DNA of 64,000 nucleotides from Nocardioides abyssi (GCF_030412915.1 NZ_JAUHJR010000004.1:62001-126000), one strand, 5' to 3'. Shown: positions 42,485 through 54,395, counted from the stretch's first letter. Notes: generated by a model from the letters alone, not told the origin. Made by a program: numbers and translations.

Positions 42485-42616
42485 GCAGGTCCCGTCGTTG
42501 CCCGCGGCGACCACCAGATCGCCGTCGCCGGTGGCGAGCGGGTCGTAGGGGAAGAGGCTGAGGTGGGCGTTGCCCATCCGGCCGGGGACGACCCCGCCGG
42601 CGACCAGTTCCGGCTC
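42485..42616 (-). pseudogene. Remnant of a CaiB/BaiF CoA-transferase gene
   Basis: Minus-strand codons encode EPELVAGGVVPGRMGNAHLS then LFPYDPLATGDGDLVVAAGN and DG. This is the family III CoA-transferase segment (usually GNxHPSxxPYxxxxTxDGxLxIAxGND). Only about 44 codons are recognisable; the frame then shifts and no start, catalytic Asp or other conserved part is present. It lies between the sulfotransferase and SbcC. The gene has decayed almost completely. Confidence 0.65.
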
Positions 42617-42708
42617 TGACCGCCGAGGCGCCCCCGCGGCAGCACGTCGAGGTAGCCAGGCGCTGACGGGGGCGCGTCGCGGCCTTACCTGGGGGCCGAC
42701 CGGCTCGT

Positions 42709-45585
42709 TCAGCCGCGCACGGCCACGGTCGACCCGTGCCGGGACTTGGCGACCAGCAGCTGGGTGGGGATGCGGTCACGCATCTCGGCGACGTGGCTGA
42801 CGACGCCGACGACCCGACCGCCGTCGCGCAGCGAGTCGAGGGTGTCCATGACGTCGTCGAGGGTGTCGGCGTCCAGCGACCCGAACCCCTCGTCGACGAA
42901 CAACGTGTCGAGGGTCGCGCCGCCGACCTCGTTGGTGATGACGTCGGCGAGGCCGAGCGCGAGGGCCAGCGAGACCACGAACGTCTCGCCGCCCGACAGC
43001 GTCGCCGGGTCACGGGCCTCGCCCGACCAGTCGTCGCGCACCAGCAGCGAGAGCCCGCCGCGGGTCTCGCCGGCCCCGCGGCGGCCGGTGTGCTCGAGGG
43101 AGTAGCGCTGGTCGCTCATCCGGGCGAGCCGCTCGTTGGCGGCCGCGACGACCTGGGAGAGTCGGTAGGCCAGGACGTAGGCCGAGAGCCGCATCTGCAG
43201 GCGGTTGTCGGCCGACTTGCCCTCCACGAACGAGCACAGCCGCGTCGTCAGCTCCAGCTCGGCGCGCAGCGGCGCCCAGTCGTCGAGGGCGGCGACGAGC
43301 GCGGTGGAGAGCGAGGCCAGGCGGTGGGCGCGGGTCGACCAGCGGTCCGCGTCGGCGCGAGCGTCCTGCAGGGTGGCGAGCGCGGTGCGGTGGGCGTCGA
43401 CGAGTCCGTCAAGGTCGGGCGGCTCGGTGGCGGCGAGCTCCTCGGCGCCCGGCCTGCGGAGGACCTCGGTCACCACGGCGAGCCGCTGCTCGTGGCGGGC
43501 GATCCGCTGCTCGAGCCGGGTGCACGCCGCGGGCTCGCGCAGGGCCGCCGCGGCCGCGCCGGCGTCGCCGAAGCCGGCCTCCGCGACCGCATCGGCGAGC
43601 GCGGTCTCGGCCTCGACGACGGCACGCTCGGCCTCGGCCAGCCGGTCCAGCGCTGCGAGCGCCGTGCGGCACTCTTGCTCGGCGGTCCGGTGGCGCCGCA
43701 GCAGGCGGTCGAGATCCGCGGCGGGGTCGCCGGTGGTGTGCTCCGCGGCGTCGGCCAGCGCCTCCGACAGCTCGGTTGCGAGCAGCTCGGCCTCGTCGGC
43801 GAGCGAGCGACGGGTGGCCTCGACCGAGGCGGCCTCGGTGACCAGCTGCTCGAGCTCGCGGGATGCGGTGGCGGCGTCGCTCGTCGGGCGCCCGCCGGCG
43901 GCGAGCAGGCGGTCGAGGGTGCCGGCGAGCGCGGACCGCTCGGCCTCGAGCGCGGTCGCGTCCTCGGGCCCGGCCGCGTCGCGGGCGTGCTCCAGGCGGG
44001 TGACCAGCTCACGCACCTCCACGTCGCGCAGGTGCTCGACGGACGACGCGTCGTCGACGACACGCTGGGCGGCCTTCTCCGCGCGCTCGTCCGGGGCGTC
44101 GGGGCCGGCGACGGCCTTGGCAGGGTGGTCGCCGGATCCGCACACGGGGCAGCACGCGCCTGCCGCGAGCGCACCCGCGAGCTCGGCGGCCATGCTGTCC
44201 AGTCGCGCGCGGCGTACGTCGAGGGCGTGCTCCTTGGCGGCGATCGTGGCCGCGCGCGCCTCGTGCAGCGCGTCGCGGGCGGACGCGAGCTCGCTCGTCA
44301 GGCGGGCGACCGTCGCGTGGGCGCTGATCCGCACGTCGAGCGCGTCGAGGGTGGTCCGGCACTCGACGGCCTCGGCCCGCGCGCGGGCGGCGGCGGTCAG
44401 CCCCTGGAGCTGGTCGGCGCGGCGGGTGAGCCGGCCGGCTTCGGCGTGCAGGGTGGCGAGCCGGGCGGCCCGCGGGCGCAGCGCCTCGACCCGGGCCGCC
44501 GCGCCGACCGCGGCGTCGAGGTCGGCGACGAGCGCGTCCCGGTCGTGGGAGGCGACCGCACGAGCGGCGGCGTCGCGGGCGGAGCGCGTCTGGTCGACGA
44601 GGCGGAGCACGGGCGCGACACCGGCGGCGCGGCGGGCCGCCTCGAGCACGTCGCGGTCGGCTGCGACCGCGGCGGCCTCGTCGAGCAGCAGGCGGTGCTC
44701 CCGGGCGGCAGCGTCGAGCCGGGCCCGCTCGTCGGTCAGCCTGCGTCCGGCCTCGAGGGCCTCGCGGGCACCGGCCTCGGCCGCACCGGCGGTCTCCGCG
44801 GCCCCGGTGGCCGTCGCCGCTGACGTGGTGGCGGCGGAGGCGAGCTCGTCGGTCCAGGCCAGCAGCGAGCCGTCGCCGGCGGGCTCGGTGAGGTCGCGGA
44901 CGTCCCACGGCACGGGGGTGCCGACGACCTCGCTGACCCGGCTGGCCAGGTCGGCGACGCCCTGGTGCGCGGACTCCGAGCGACGGCGCAGGTCGAGGCG
45001 CCGGTCACGCAGCCACCGCTCGACGTCGGCGAAGCGGCCGGTGCGGAAGAGCCGCTGGAGCAGCTCGTGGCGCTCCTCGGAGCGGGCACGCAGGAACGCC
45101 TGGAACCGTCCCTGGGGGAGCATGGCGACCTGGGTGAACTGGGTGAGGTTCATCCCGAGCAGCTCGGAGACGAGGTGTCCGGTCTCGTCGAGCCGGGAGG
45201 ACAGCGGGATCCACGCACCGCCGACCAGCTCGGTCAGCGTGACCGCGGCCTGCTGGGTCGTGGTGCCGGTGCCGCGCTTCTTGGGCCGCTCCCAGGCGGG
45301 TGAGCGGACGATGCGGAACCGGCGCGAGCCGAGCGTGGCCTCGAGGGTGACCTGCGGGGCCACGCCGGGCGCGGCCGCGTCGCAGCGCAGGCGCTTGGCG
45401 CTCGAGCGGTCGCCGGGGACGTCGCCGTACAGCGCGAAGCAGACGGCGTCGAGGACGCTCGTCTTGCCGGCGCCGGTCGGGCCGGAGAGCAGGAACAGGC
45501 CGGCCGACGAGAGGTGGTCGAAGTCGACGCGGACGGTCTCGGCGAACGGCCCGAACGCCGTCGCCTCCAGGACGTGCAGCCTCAC
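42709..45585 (-). CDS. sbcC: SbcC exonuclease ATPase subunit (Rad50-like)
   Basis: 958 residues. Walker A GPTGAGKTS (residues 35-43) lies near the N-terminus. Two long coiled coils flank the zinc hook CPVCG in GACCPVCGSGD. The C-terminus has the ABC signature LSGGETF and Walker B LDTLFVDEGFGSLD. With SbcD it cleaves hairpins and blocked DNA ends. The GTG start overlaps the sbcD stop (GTGA). Hairpin cleavage is notable in a genome with long palindromes. Confidence 0.95.
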   Translation of the reverse strand: MRLHVLEATAFGPFAETVRVDFDHLSSAGLFLLSGPTGAGKTSVLDAVCFALYGDVPGDRSSAKRLRCDAAAPGVAPQVTLEATLGSRRFRIVRSPAWERPKKRGTGTTTQQAAVTLTELVGGAWIPLSSRLDETGHLVSELLGMNLTQFTQVAMLPQGRFQAFLRARSEERHELLQRLFRTGRFADVERWLRDRRLDLRRRSESAHQGVADLASRVSEVVGTPVPWDVRDLTEPAGDGSLLAWTDELASAATTSAATATGAAETAGAAEAGAREALEAGRRLTDERARLDAAAREHRLLLDEAAAVAADRDVLEAARRAAGVAPVLRLVDQTRSARDAAARAVASHDRDALVADLDAAVGAAARVEALRPRAARLATLHAEAGRLTRRADQLQGLTAAARARAEAVECRTTLDALDVRISAHATVARLTSELASARDALHEARAATIAAKEHALDVRRARLDSMAAELAGALAAGACCPVCGSGDHPAKAVAGPDAPDERAEKAAQRVVDDASSVEHLRDVEVRELVTRLEHARDAAGPEDATALEAERSALAGTLDRLLAAGGRPTSDAATASRELEQLVTEAASVEATRRSLADEAELLATELSEALADAAEHTTGDPAADLDRLLRRHRTAEQECRTALAALDRLAEAERAVVEAETALADAVAEAGFGDAGAAAAALREPAACTRLEQRIARHEQRLAVVTEVLRRPGAEELAATEPPDLDGLVDAHRTALATLQDARADADRWSTRAHRLASLSTALVAALDDWAPLRAELELTTRLCSFVEGKSADNRLQMRLSAYVLAYRLSQVVAAANERLARMSDQRYSLEHTGRRGAGETRGGLSLLVRDDWSGEARDPATLSGGETFVVSLALALGLADVITNEVGGATLDTLFVDEGFGSLDADTLDDVMDTLDSLRDGGRVVGVVSHVAEMRDRIPTQLLVAKSRHGSTVAVRG

Positions 45586-46751
45586 CGCGCGCCCACCCCC
45601 AGCACGGCCCGGTCGAGGTCCTGGTCGTCGCAGCAGGCGTCGACCGCCTCGTCGAGCAGCGCCCGCTCCGCGTCGGTCGGTGGGGTGCCGCGCAGGTCGC
45701 GGACGAACTCCGCGGCGATGTCGTGGTCGGTGCGGCCCGCCGTGCGGGTGGCCGGGGCCACGCCGAGACCCGGCGGCGGGGTGGCGAAGCCGAGCACGAG
45801 GGCGTGCGGGAAGCGCCGCCGCAGCCGTTCCATCGCCTGCAGGGGCCGCACCTCGTCGGTGAGGGTCGCCTGGACCCAGGAGTCCTCGTGCGGCCGGTGG
45901 CGCGGGTCCTCCAGCAGCTCCTCGAGCGTGCCGGTGAGCCGGGCGAGCCGGCGGGGGACGGGGGCGTCGACGTACTCCGCGGTCACCGAGCCGTCCGCGG
46001 CGAGGTCGACGAGCCACGAGCCCTTGCGGTCGTCGGCCTCGGAGAAGGAGTAGGCCAGCGGCGAGCCGCTGTAGCGGACCCGGTCGGTGAGCGTGTGCCG
46101 CCCGTGCAGGTGGCCCAGGGCGACGTAGTCGATCCCGTCGAACAGGGTGGTCGGCACGATCGACACACCGCCGACGGAGATGTCGCGCTCGGAGTCGCTG
46201 GGCTGCGCGCCGGCGACGAACGCGTGGGCGAGCACCACCGAGCGGGTGCCCGACCGGGTGGCGAGGTCGGCGCGGACGCGGACCATCGCCTCGGCCAGCG
46301 CGGCCTCGTGCGAGCGGCGGGGGAGCTCCCACGGCGCGGCGACGGCGTGCGGGTCGAGGTAGGGCAGCGCGTGCACCGCGACCGGTCCGTGCTCGTCCTC
46401 GAGCAGCACGGGCGTGCCCACGCCCGCGGGGTCGGTGCGGATGTGCACGCCGGCGGCGTCGATGAGCCGCGAGCTGAACCCGAGCCGCTGGGCGCTGTCG
46501 TGGTTGCCGCTGGAGACCACGACCTTCGCGCGCGACGCGGCGAGCCGGACCAGCACGTCGTCGGCCAGGCGCACCGCGTCGACGTGGGGCAGCGCGCGGT
46601 CGTAGACGTCGCCCGCGACCACCACGAGGTCGACCCGCTCGGACGCCACGACCTCCAGCAGGTGGTCGGCGAAGGCCGCCTGGTGCCCGAGCATCCCCTC
46701 ACGGTGGAATGACCGGCCCAGGTGCCAGTCGGAGGTGTGGAGGATGCGCAT
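45582..46751 (-). CDS. sbcD: SbcD exonuclease nuclease subunit (Mre11-like)
   Basis: 389 residues. The metallophosphoesterase motifs are in order: HTSDWHLGRSF (DxH), VVAGDVYDRA (GDxxD), SSGNHDSAQRL (GNHD), LAHAFVAG and LGHLHGRH (GHxH). A C-terminal capping domain follows. It forms the SbcCD complex with the coupled downstream gene and provides the Mn2+-dependent nuclease. Confidence 0.95.
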   Translation of the reverse strand: MRILHTSDWHLGRSFHREGMLGHQAAFADHLLEVVASERVDLVVVAGDVYDRALPHVDAVRLADDVLVRLAASRAKVVVSSGNHDSAQRLGFSSRLIDAAGVHIRTDPAGVGTPVLLEDEHGPVAVHALPYLDPHAVAAPWELPRRSHEAALAEAMVRVRADLATRSGTRSVVLAHAFVAGAQPSDSERDISVGGVSIVPTTLFDGIDYVALGHLHGRHTLTDRVRYSGSPLAYSFSEADDRKGSWLVDLAADGSVTAEYVDAPVPRRLARLTGTLEELLEDPRHRPHEDSWVQATLTDEVRPLQAMERLRRRFPHALVLGFATPPPGLGVAPATRTAGRTDHDIAAEFVRDLRGTPPTDAERALLDEAVDACCDDQDLDRAVLGVGAR

Positions 46752-46832
46752 GGCAAGGACCGTAGGAGGAGGCGCCGACAGTCCCTCGGACCCACGCCGG
46801 GGTGGGCCGGATCGGGCCCGAGATCACAGGGC

Positions 46833-47665
46833 TCAGGTGTAGCGGACGCAGCGGCGGGCCGAGGTGAACCCGTAGAGCACCAGGCCCGCCTCGCCGGCCA
46901 GTCGCACCGACAGGCTCGTGGGTGCGCCGACGGCCGCGAGGGCGCCGACACCGGCGGCGAGCGCCTTCTGCACCAGCTCGAAGCCGGCCCGGCCGCTGAC
47001 CACCAGCACCGCCCCCGACGGGGACGCACCGGCCAGCACCCGGGCGCCAGTCACCTTGTCCACCGCGTTGTGGCGGCCCACGTCCTCGCGCACCACCAGC
47101 GGCTCCCCGTCGGCGGTGAAGAGACCGGCCGCGTGCACCCCGCCGGTGCGCTCGAAGACGCGCTGCTGCTCGCGGAGCACGTCGGGCAGGCGGCGTACGA
47201 CGTCGGGCGTGGGGAGGTCGCCCGTCCACCGGGCCGCGGCGCTCACCGTGAGCGCCGAGGCGACCGAGTCCTTGCCGCAGACCCCGCAGGCCGACGACCC
47301 CGACCCGAGGGTGTCGTGGCGGTGGCCGGGGTCGGTCGGCGGCGGACCGTCGAGCATGACCGTGACGACGTTGAACTCCTGCTCGGGCGACAGGTCGGTG
47401 TCGGTGCAGTACGCCACGCTCGCGACATGACCCGATCCCTGCACCAGGCCCTCGTGGACCAGCCAGCCGGCGGCCAGCTCGAAGTCGTTCCCCGGCGTGC
47501 GCATGGTGACCCAGACCCGCCGCGCGGGCGAGCCGGGCCAGGCGAGCCGGATCTCGAGCGGCTCCTCGGTCGCCAGCCGGTCCTCGTGGCGTCGCTCGCC
47601 GTCCGCGAGCAGCTCGTGCACGCGGGTGCGGACGGTGGGTCCCGGGCGGCGGGGTCTCGACGTGG

Positions 47666-47669
<4 letters not shown>
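46833..47669 (-). CDS. fdhD: FdhD sulfurtransferase for formate dehydrogenase
   Basis: 278 residues. It contains the active cysteine pair in SACGVCGKDS, the N-terminal PLEIRL and TPGNDFELAAGWL signatures, and RHNAVDKVTGA and SGRAGFELVQKALAAG near the end. FdhD passes sulfur to the molybdenum/tungsten cofactor of formate dehydrogenases. No formate dehydrogenase gene is in the window. The GTG start overlaps the pepN stop (GTGA). Confidence 0.93.
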
Positions 47670-50119
<2,450 letters not shown>

Positions 50120-50275
50120 CGCGCCACCCTACGGAGCGCCCCCGTCACCAGTTCGAGGGAGATCGGGACCCGATCGCGGCGCGTCGCCCCGCGTGGGCAA
50201 CCAAACCGACCGTCGCGGCGTCGTAGGTTGCAGCGAGCGTGTCCACGCTCCCACGTCCGGGAGGAAGCCCCACTC

Positions 50276-52000
50276 ATGACCACCATCCGACGCCGGGGCC
50301 CTGCCCTGGTCACCCTGGCCGGCACGGCCACCGCCGCAGCCGGCCTGCTGCTCGGCACCACGCTGGTCGCCGGCCCCGCCACCTCGGCCGAGCCGGCCGG
50401 CGACTGCGCCCCGGCCTTCCCCGTCGACGAGCTGGCGGCCGGCGACGCCGTCACGGGCCTGACCGTCACGCGCGGCACCACCCCGGAGCCGTTCACCGGC
50501 GAGGTCCTCGGCGTCCAGGAGGACGGCATCGGGCCCGACCTCGACATGGTCATGGTCGAGGTCGACATGCCCGAGGTGCAGAAGGCCGGCATCTGGCAGG
50601 GCATGTCCGGCTCGCCGGTGTACGCCGCCGACGGCCGCCTCATCGGCGCGGTCGCCTACGGCCTCTCCTTCGGCCCCTCCGCGGTCGCGGGCATCACCCC
50701 GTTCGCCGACATGGACGACTACCTCGCCGAGGCGCCCGCCCGGGTGCCGGTCGGCAAGGCCGCCGCGGCCAGCATCGCCCGCGCCACCGGCGTCACTCGC
50801 GCCCAGGCCGCCCAGGGCTTCCGCCAGCTGCCGATGCCGCTCGCGGTCTCGGGCGTGCGCGCCGAGCGGCTGGCCACCGCCGAGGACCGGCCCTACCTGC
50901 CTCGGGGCGCGAAGGCGGCCGGCCTCGGCCGCGCCGCGGACGCCGCCGCCGAGGACCTCGTGGCCGGCGGCAACATGGCCGCCTCGCTGTCCTACGGCGA
51001 CGTCACCCAGGCCGGTGTGGGGACCGTGACCTCGGTCTGCAACGGCCGCGTGGTCGGCTTCGGCCACCCGATGGCCTTCGAGGGCGAGACCACGATGAGC
51101 CTGCACCCGGCCTCGGTGATCTACGTCCAGGCCGACCCCGTCGGGCCCGGCTTCAAGGTCGCCAACATCGGCGCACCGGTCGGCACCGTCTCCGAGGACC
51201 ACCTGACCGGCATCACCGGGTTCCTCGGCGCGCTGCCCCGGGCGACCACGATCAGCAACACCGCGACGTACCAGGGCCGCACCCGCACCGGCACGACGAC
51301 CAACACCGTCGACAACGCCGCGGCGGGCACGACCTTCTACCAGATCATTGCCAACCACGACCGGGTCGTCGACGCGATCATGCCCGGCTCGGAGACCATG
51401 AGCTGGACCATCCGCGGCACCGACACCGACGGGTCGGCCTACGAGCTGGCCTTCGACGACCGCTACGCCTCGGACTACGACATCTCAGGCGAGGTCGGCT
51501 ACGAGCTGGCCGACCTGGTCTACGCCCTCACCCGCATCACGGGGGTCACCGTCGACTCGGTGACCAGCGAGTCGGTCGTCAGCGACGATCCCTCCAGCTA
51601 CCGCGTGCGCGGCATCCAGCAGAAGCGCGGCGGCCGGTGGGTCCCGCTCGGCAAGGGTGAGCGCGCCGAGGCCAAGGCCGGCTCGACGCTGGTGCTGCGC
51701 GCGGTGCTCGCGGGCGCCGAGGGCCTGTCCTACGAGCCGCTGACCATGAAGGTGCCGGCTTCCGCGAAGGGCATGAAGGGCCGGATCTCGGTCCAGGGCG
51801 GCGGCTGGATGTACGGCGGCGGCAACGTCACCTCGGTCGCGAAGGCCGAGAAGATCGTCGACGGCATGATCCGCAATGACGAGCTCGAGGTCGAGCTGAC
51901 CCTGGAGAAGCGCCGCAAGCACGTCGAGCGCACCAAGATCGTCGGGCCCGTCGACCGCGTCGTCAACGGCGCCAAGCGGGTCCGCGTCGTCGTCAAGTGA
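50276..52000 (+). CDS. Secreted SpoIVB-like (S55) serine protease
   Basis: 574 residues with a signal peptide (about 1-38). The S55 domain shows GMSGSPVYAADGRLIGAVAY, containing the nucleophile Ser in the SGSP motif, and GRVVGFGHPMAFEGETTMS further on. The C-terminal third (from about 400) is beta-rich and probably a binding domain. SpoIVB is a sporulation signalling protease in Firmicutes, but actinobacterial relatives occur in non-sporulating species, so a sporulation role should not be assumed. The ATG has GGAGGAAG ten bases upstream. A good terminator follows. Confidence 0.85.
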   Translation: MTTIRRRGPALVTLAGTATAAAGLLLGTTLVAGPATSAEPAGDCAPAFPVDELAAGDAVTGLTVTRGTTPEPFTGEVLGVQEDGIGPDLDMVMVEVDMPEVQKAGIWQGMSGSPVYAADGRLIGAVAYGLSFGPSAVAGITPFADMDDYLAEAPARVPVGKAAAASIARATGVTRAQAAQGFRQLPMPLAVSGVRAERLATAEDRPYLPRGAKAAGLGRAADAAAEDLVAGGNMAASLSYGDVTQAGVGTVTSVCNGRVVGFGHPMAFEGETTMSLHPASVIYVQADPVGPGFKVANIGAPVGTVSEDHLTGITGFLGALPRATTISNTATYQGRTRTGTTTNTVDNAAAGTTFYQIIANHDRVVDAIMPGSETMSWTIRGTDTDGSAYELAFDDRYASDYDISGEVGYELADLVYALTRITGVTVDSVTSESVVSDDPSSYRVRGIQQKRGGRWVPLGKGERAEAKAGSTLVLRAVLAGAEGLSYEPLTMKVPASAKGMKGRISVQGGGWMYGGGNVTSVAKAEKIVDGMIRNDELEVELTLEKRRKHVERTKIVGPVDRVVNGAKRVRVVVK

Positions 52001-52039
52001 CCCCCTGACGCACGCGCAGCGCAGCGGCACGCCGGACGG

Positions 52040-52062
52040 GCCGGGAGCACCCTGCTCCCGGC
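52040..52062 (+). terminator. Terminator of the S55 protease gene
   Basis: GCCGGGAGCA and TGCTCCCGGC form a 10-bp perfect stem with a three-base loop, followed by TCGTTCGT, 40 bases after the stop codon. Confidence 0.8.
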
Positions 52063-52131
52063 TCGTTCGTGCGTCTGCACGAGCCCCGCGGCTCACGGTC
52101 GCGCTAGCCAGAGCAAGCGCCTGCGGCCCCT

Positions 52132-52201
52132 TGTAACGGACCGTTCGCCGCTCTGTAGGCACGCTGCAGCGTGCTGATAGAGCGGCGAACAGCGCGTTAC
52201 A
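52132..52201. repeat. 70-base composite palindrome
   Basis: Three nested arms are symmetric about 52166: TGTAACG/CGTTACA outside, GTTCGCCGCTCT/AGAGCGGCGAAC (12 bp, perfect) in the middle, and GCACGCTGCAGCGTGC (16-base perfect palindrome) at the centre. It lies between two rightward genes, after the S55 terminator and about 100 bases before the hemerythrin-like gene, so termination alone does not explain it. Confidence 0.7.
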
Positions 52202-52300
52202 TGCCGCCGGGGCCGACGCGAGGAGGAGCCGCTAGCAGGCCGGCAAGCGGGGACGGGCGGGGCGGGACTGGCCGGCTGCGGGGCGGGTACTCCGCTCGAC

Positions 52301-53026
52301 ATGACGTCGATCGCACACCAGACCGTGGCCGAGCTCGGTGGCGAGTGGAGCATCCTGAACCGTCAGCGCCGCGACCACGTCCGCCTCGACGAGCTGCTCC
52401 ACCAGCTCGAGGGCAGCGAGGGCCAGGAGCAGCGCGCCGTGCTGCGCGAGATCAACCGACTGGTCCTTCCCCACGCGTTCGCCGAGGAGTCGGTGCTGTG
52501 GCCGGCGCTGCGGCGGATCCTCCCCGGCGACGAGGGGGAGCGGTTGACGCTCCAGGTCGAGCAGGAGCACCAGGAGGTCAACCACCTCGTGGTCGCCCTG
52601 GACTCCGAGGAGCTGACCGAGGAGGAGCGCGGCCCCGTCATCGCCCGGCTGGTCGAGGTGCTGCGCGAGGACGTCCGCGACGAGGAGGACGAGCTGCTCC
52701 CGCGCCTGCAGGAGCTCGTGCCGCCGGCCCGGCTGCGCGCCCTCGGCGTCGCCTGGGAGGCGGTACGCCGCACCGCGTCGACGCGCCCCCACCCGACCGT
52801 CGCGCGGCGCCCACCGGGCAACGCGCTGGCCGGCCTGCCGCTGACCGTCATCGACCGCTCGCGCGACGTGCTCGACAGCGGCGCAGAGCGGACCACCGCC
52901 CCGACCGCGCGCCGGCTACGCGGCCTGAGCCAGGCCCTGGCCGGGGTCGCCGGCCGGGTCGAGCGGGTGGGCGTGCTGCGGGTCGGCGAGGACCCGAGCA
53001 CCTCCGTGGACGACCCACGCGCGTAG
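52301..53026 (+). CDS. Hemerythrin-like HHE-domain protein
   Basis: 241 residues. An HHE cation-binding four-helix bundle covers about 1-150: RRDHVRLDELL, VLPHAFAEESVLWP, EQEHQEVNHLV and VLREDVRDEEDELLP. The last helix has Asp where the canonical metal-binding His would be (DVxxEE instead of HVxxEE), so the di-iron site may be modified. The C-terminal 90 residues are basic and low in complexity. Related proteins sense or handle oxygen, NO or iron. The end overlaps an antisense small gene by 111 bases. Confidence 0.75.
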   Translation: MTSIAHQTVAELGGEWSILNRQRRDHVRLDELLHQLEGSEGQEQRAVLREINRLVLPHAFAEESVLWPALRRILPGDEGERLTLQVEQEHQEVNHLVVALDSEELTEEERGPVIARLVEVLREDVRDEEDELLPRLQELVPPARLRALGVAWEAVRRTASTRPHPTVARRPPGNALAGLPLTVIDRSRDVLDSGAERTTAPTARRLRGLSQALAGVAGRVERVGVLRVGEDPSTSVDDPRA

Positions 53027-53188
53027 CCCCACCACCGCGAGCACGGCCGCCGACGCCACGAGGGCCGCGGTCGTGCCGGTGGCCAGGCCGAGCACGCCGG
53101 CGACGACGGCGAGCAGCAGGTGGAGCCGGGTGGTGGACAGGTGGGTGACGCTGGTGCGCGGCCGGACGGCCGGGGCGAGGTGGGACAT
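52916..53188 (-). CDS. Small membrane protein, antisense-overlapping the hemerythrin gene
   Basis: 90 residues. After a basic N-terminus two hydrophobic spans (about 23-58) form a hairpin. The last 30 residues, including HPLDPAGDPGQGLAQAA, lie antisense to the hemerythrin-like gene. A strong GGAGGAAG seven bases before the ATG supports translation. It is the downstream member of a leftward group with the manganese-transporter-like and catalase genes. Confidence 0.5.
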   Translation of the reverse strand: MSHLAPAVRPRTSVTHLSTTRLHLLLAVVAGVLGLATGTTAALVASAAVLAVVGLRAWVVHGGARVLADPQHAHPLDPAGDPGQGLAQAA

Positions 53189-53212
53189 GCGGTCTTCCTC
53201 CGGGTTTCGGGG

Positions 53213-54358
53213 TCAGCTGAGCACGAGCAGGAGCGATCCGACGAGCACCGCCGGGATCGTGGTGAGCACGGTCGCGAGCAGCGCCGAGCGGTGCTCCATC
53301 GCCAGCAGCGGGATGAGCGCGTCGCCGTCCTGGCTGATGGTGTTCGCGACGAGGGTCGACAGCGGCATGCCGCCGGCCAGGAACAACCCGGCGAAGACGA
53401 TCTGCACGGCGCAGCCGGGGATCAGCCCGACCAGGGCACCGACGACGACGCCGGCGAACCCGAGCACCGGCAGCTGGGAGCCGTCGAAGCCGGTCAGGTG
53501 GGTGAGCAGGGTCCACGCGACGTACGCGATCGCCACCCAGACGGTCACGAACGACACCTCGTCGGCGCCCTTGGCCAGCACCTGCTGCATCGAGGTGGGC
53601 TCGCCGTCGACGGTGTCGTCGGCCAGCTTGCATCCGTTCCGCAGGAAGAACCCGACCGCCAGCACCGAGCCGACCAGCCCGATCGCCAGGTAGGGGTCGA
53701 CGCCGCCGAGCAGGGCGTGCCCGAGCTGGGCCGGGTCGACCAGCTCGAACGTCGTCGGCAGGCTGACCGTCGCGCCCGCCCCGAGCAGCAGCCACATCAG
53801 GGCGGGGAGGCTGGCCGCCTCCATCAGGACCGTACGCCGCCGGGCGGGCGCGGCCGCCGACGCGACGGCCACGGGCACCGGCGCGGGTGCCGTCACCCCC
53901 ACTGGCACCCCCGCCGGCACCGGCACGGGGGCGGCCGTCGGGCGGGCGACGGCGTCGACGCGACGTCGCGGGGCGATGCCCACGGCGTCCACGACGTACC
54001 CCGTCGCCGCGCCCGTGGCGACCAGCAGCACCTTCAGCTGCAGCGTCAGCACCGGGTCGGCCGCGAGCAGCACCCACGACGCGTCGTCCATGGTGGCGAC
54101 GAGCGCGGCGATCGCGGCGCCGTAGCTGACGGCTCCCCGGGCGTAGACCGACATCACGATGATCGCGCCGCCGCACCCCGGCGGCACCGTCAGCAGGGCC
54201 GCCACCAGGGGGCCCAGCCGGCGGTGACGCTCGAGGGCGTCGTCCAGCCGGTGGCCCCACCGGTGGCGCGCCCAGCCGAAGGGCACCACCAGGAGGGCGA
54301 CGAACACGCCGACCTCCATGAACGCGTCGGCGAGGGGACGCAGCAGCAGCTCGGTCAT
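53213..54358 (-). CDS. Putative manganese transporter (ArsP_2/DUF2899-like)
   Basis: 381 residues, about ten membrane spans in two halves. Each half has a Pro-Gly-Cys motif: PPGCGGAIIVMSVYARG and GLIPGCAVQIVFAGLFLAGG. TMDDASWVLLAADP and TISQDGDALIPLLA also repeat between halves. A 45-residue Ala/Pro/Val linker joins them. The family is annotated as putative metal or 10-TM permeases. Lying 37 bases downstream of a manganese catalase gene, manganese transport is a reasonable inference; direction is unknown. Confidence 0.75.
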   Translation of the reverse strand: MTELLLRPLADAFMEVGVFVALLVVPFGWARHRWGHRLDDALERHRRLGPLVAALLTVPPGCGGAIIVMSVYARGAVSYGAAIAALVATMDDASWVLLAADPVLTLQLKVLLVATGAATGYVVDAVGIAPRRRVDAVARPTAAPVPVPAGVPVGVTAPAPVPVAVASAAAPARRRTVLMEAASLPALMWLLLGAGATVSLPTTFELVDPAQLGHALLGGVDPYLAIGLVGSVLAVGFFLRNGCKLADDTVDGEPTSMQQVLAKGADEVSFVTVWVAIAYVAWTLLTHLTGFDGSQLPVLGFAGVVVGALVGLIPGCAVQIVFAGLFLAGGMPLSTLVANTISQDGDALIPLLAMEHRSALLATVLTTIPAVLVGSLLLVLS

Positions 54359-54395
54359 CGGTCCGGTCTCCGGGGTCGTGGGGTCGGCTCGCGGC

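Noticed and set aside
45586-46332. In-frame upstream extension of SbcC
   Set aside because: It overlaps sbcD out of frame and shows no domain; the GTG at 45585 begins exactly at the SbcC N-terminus.
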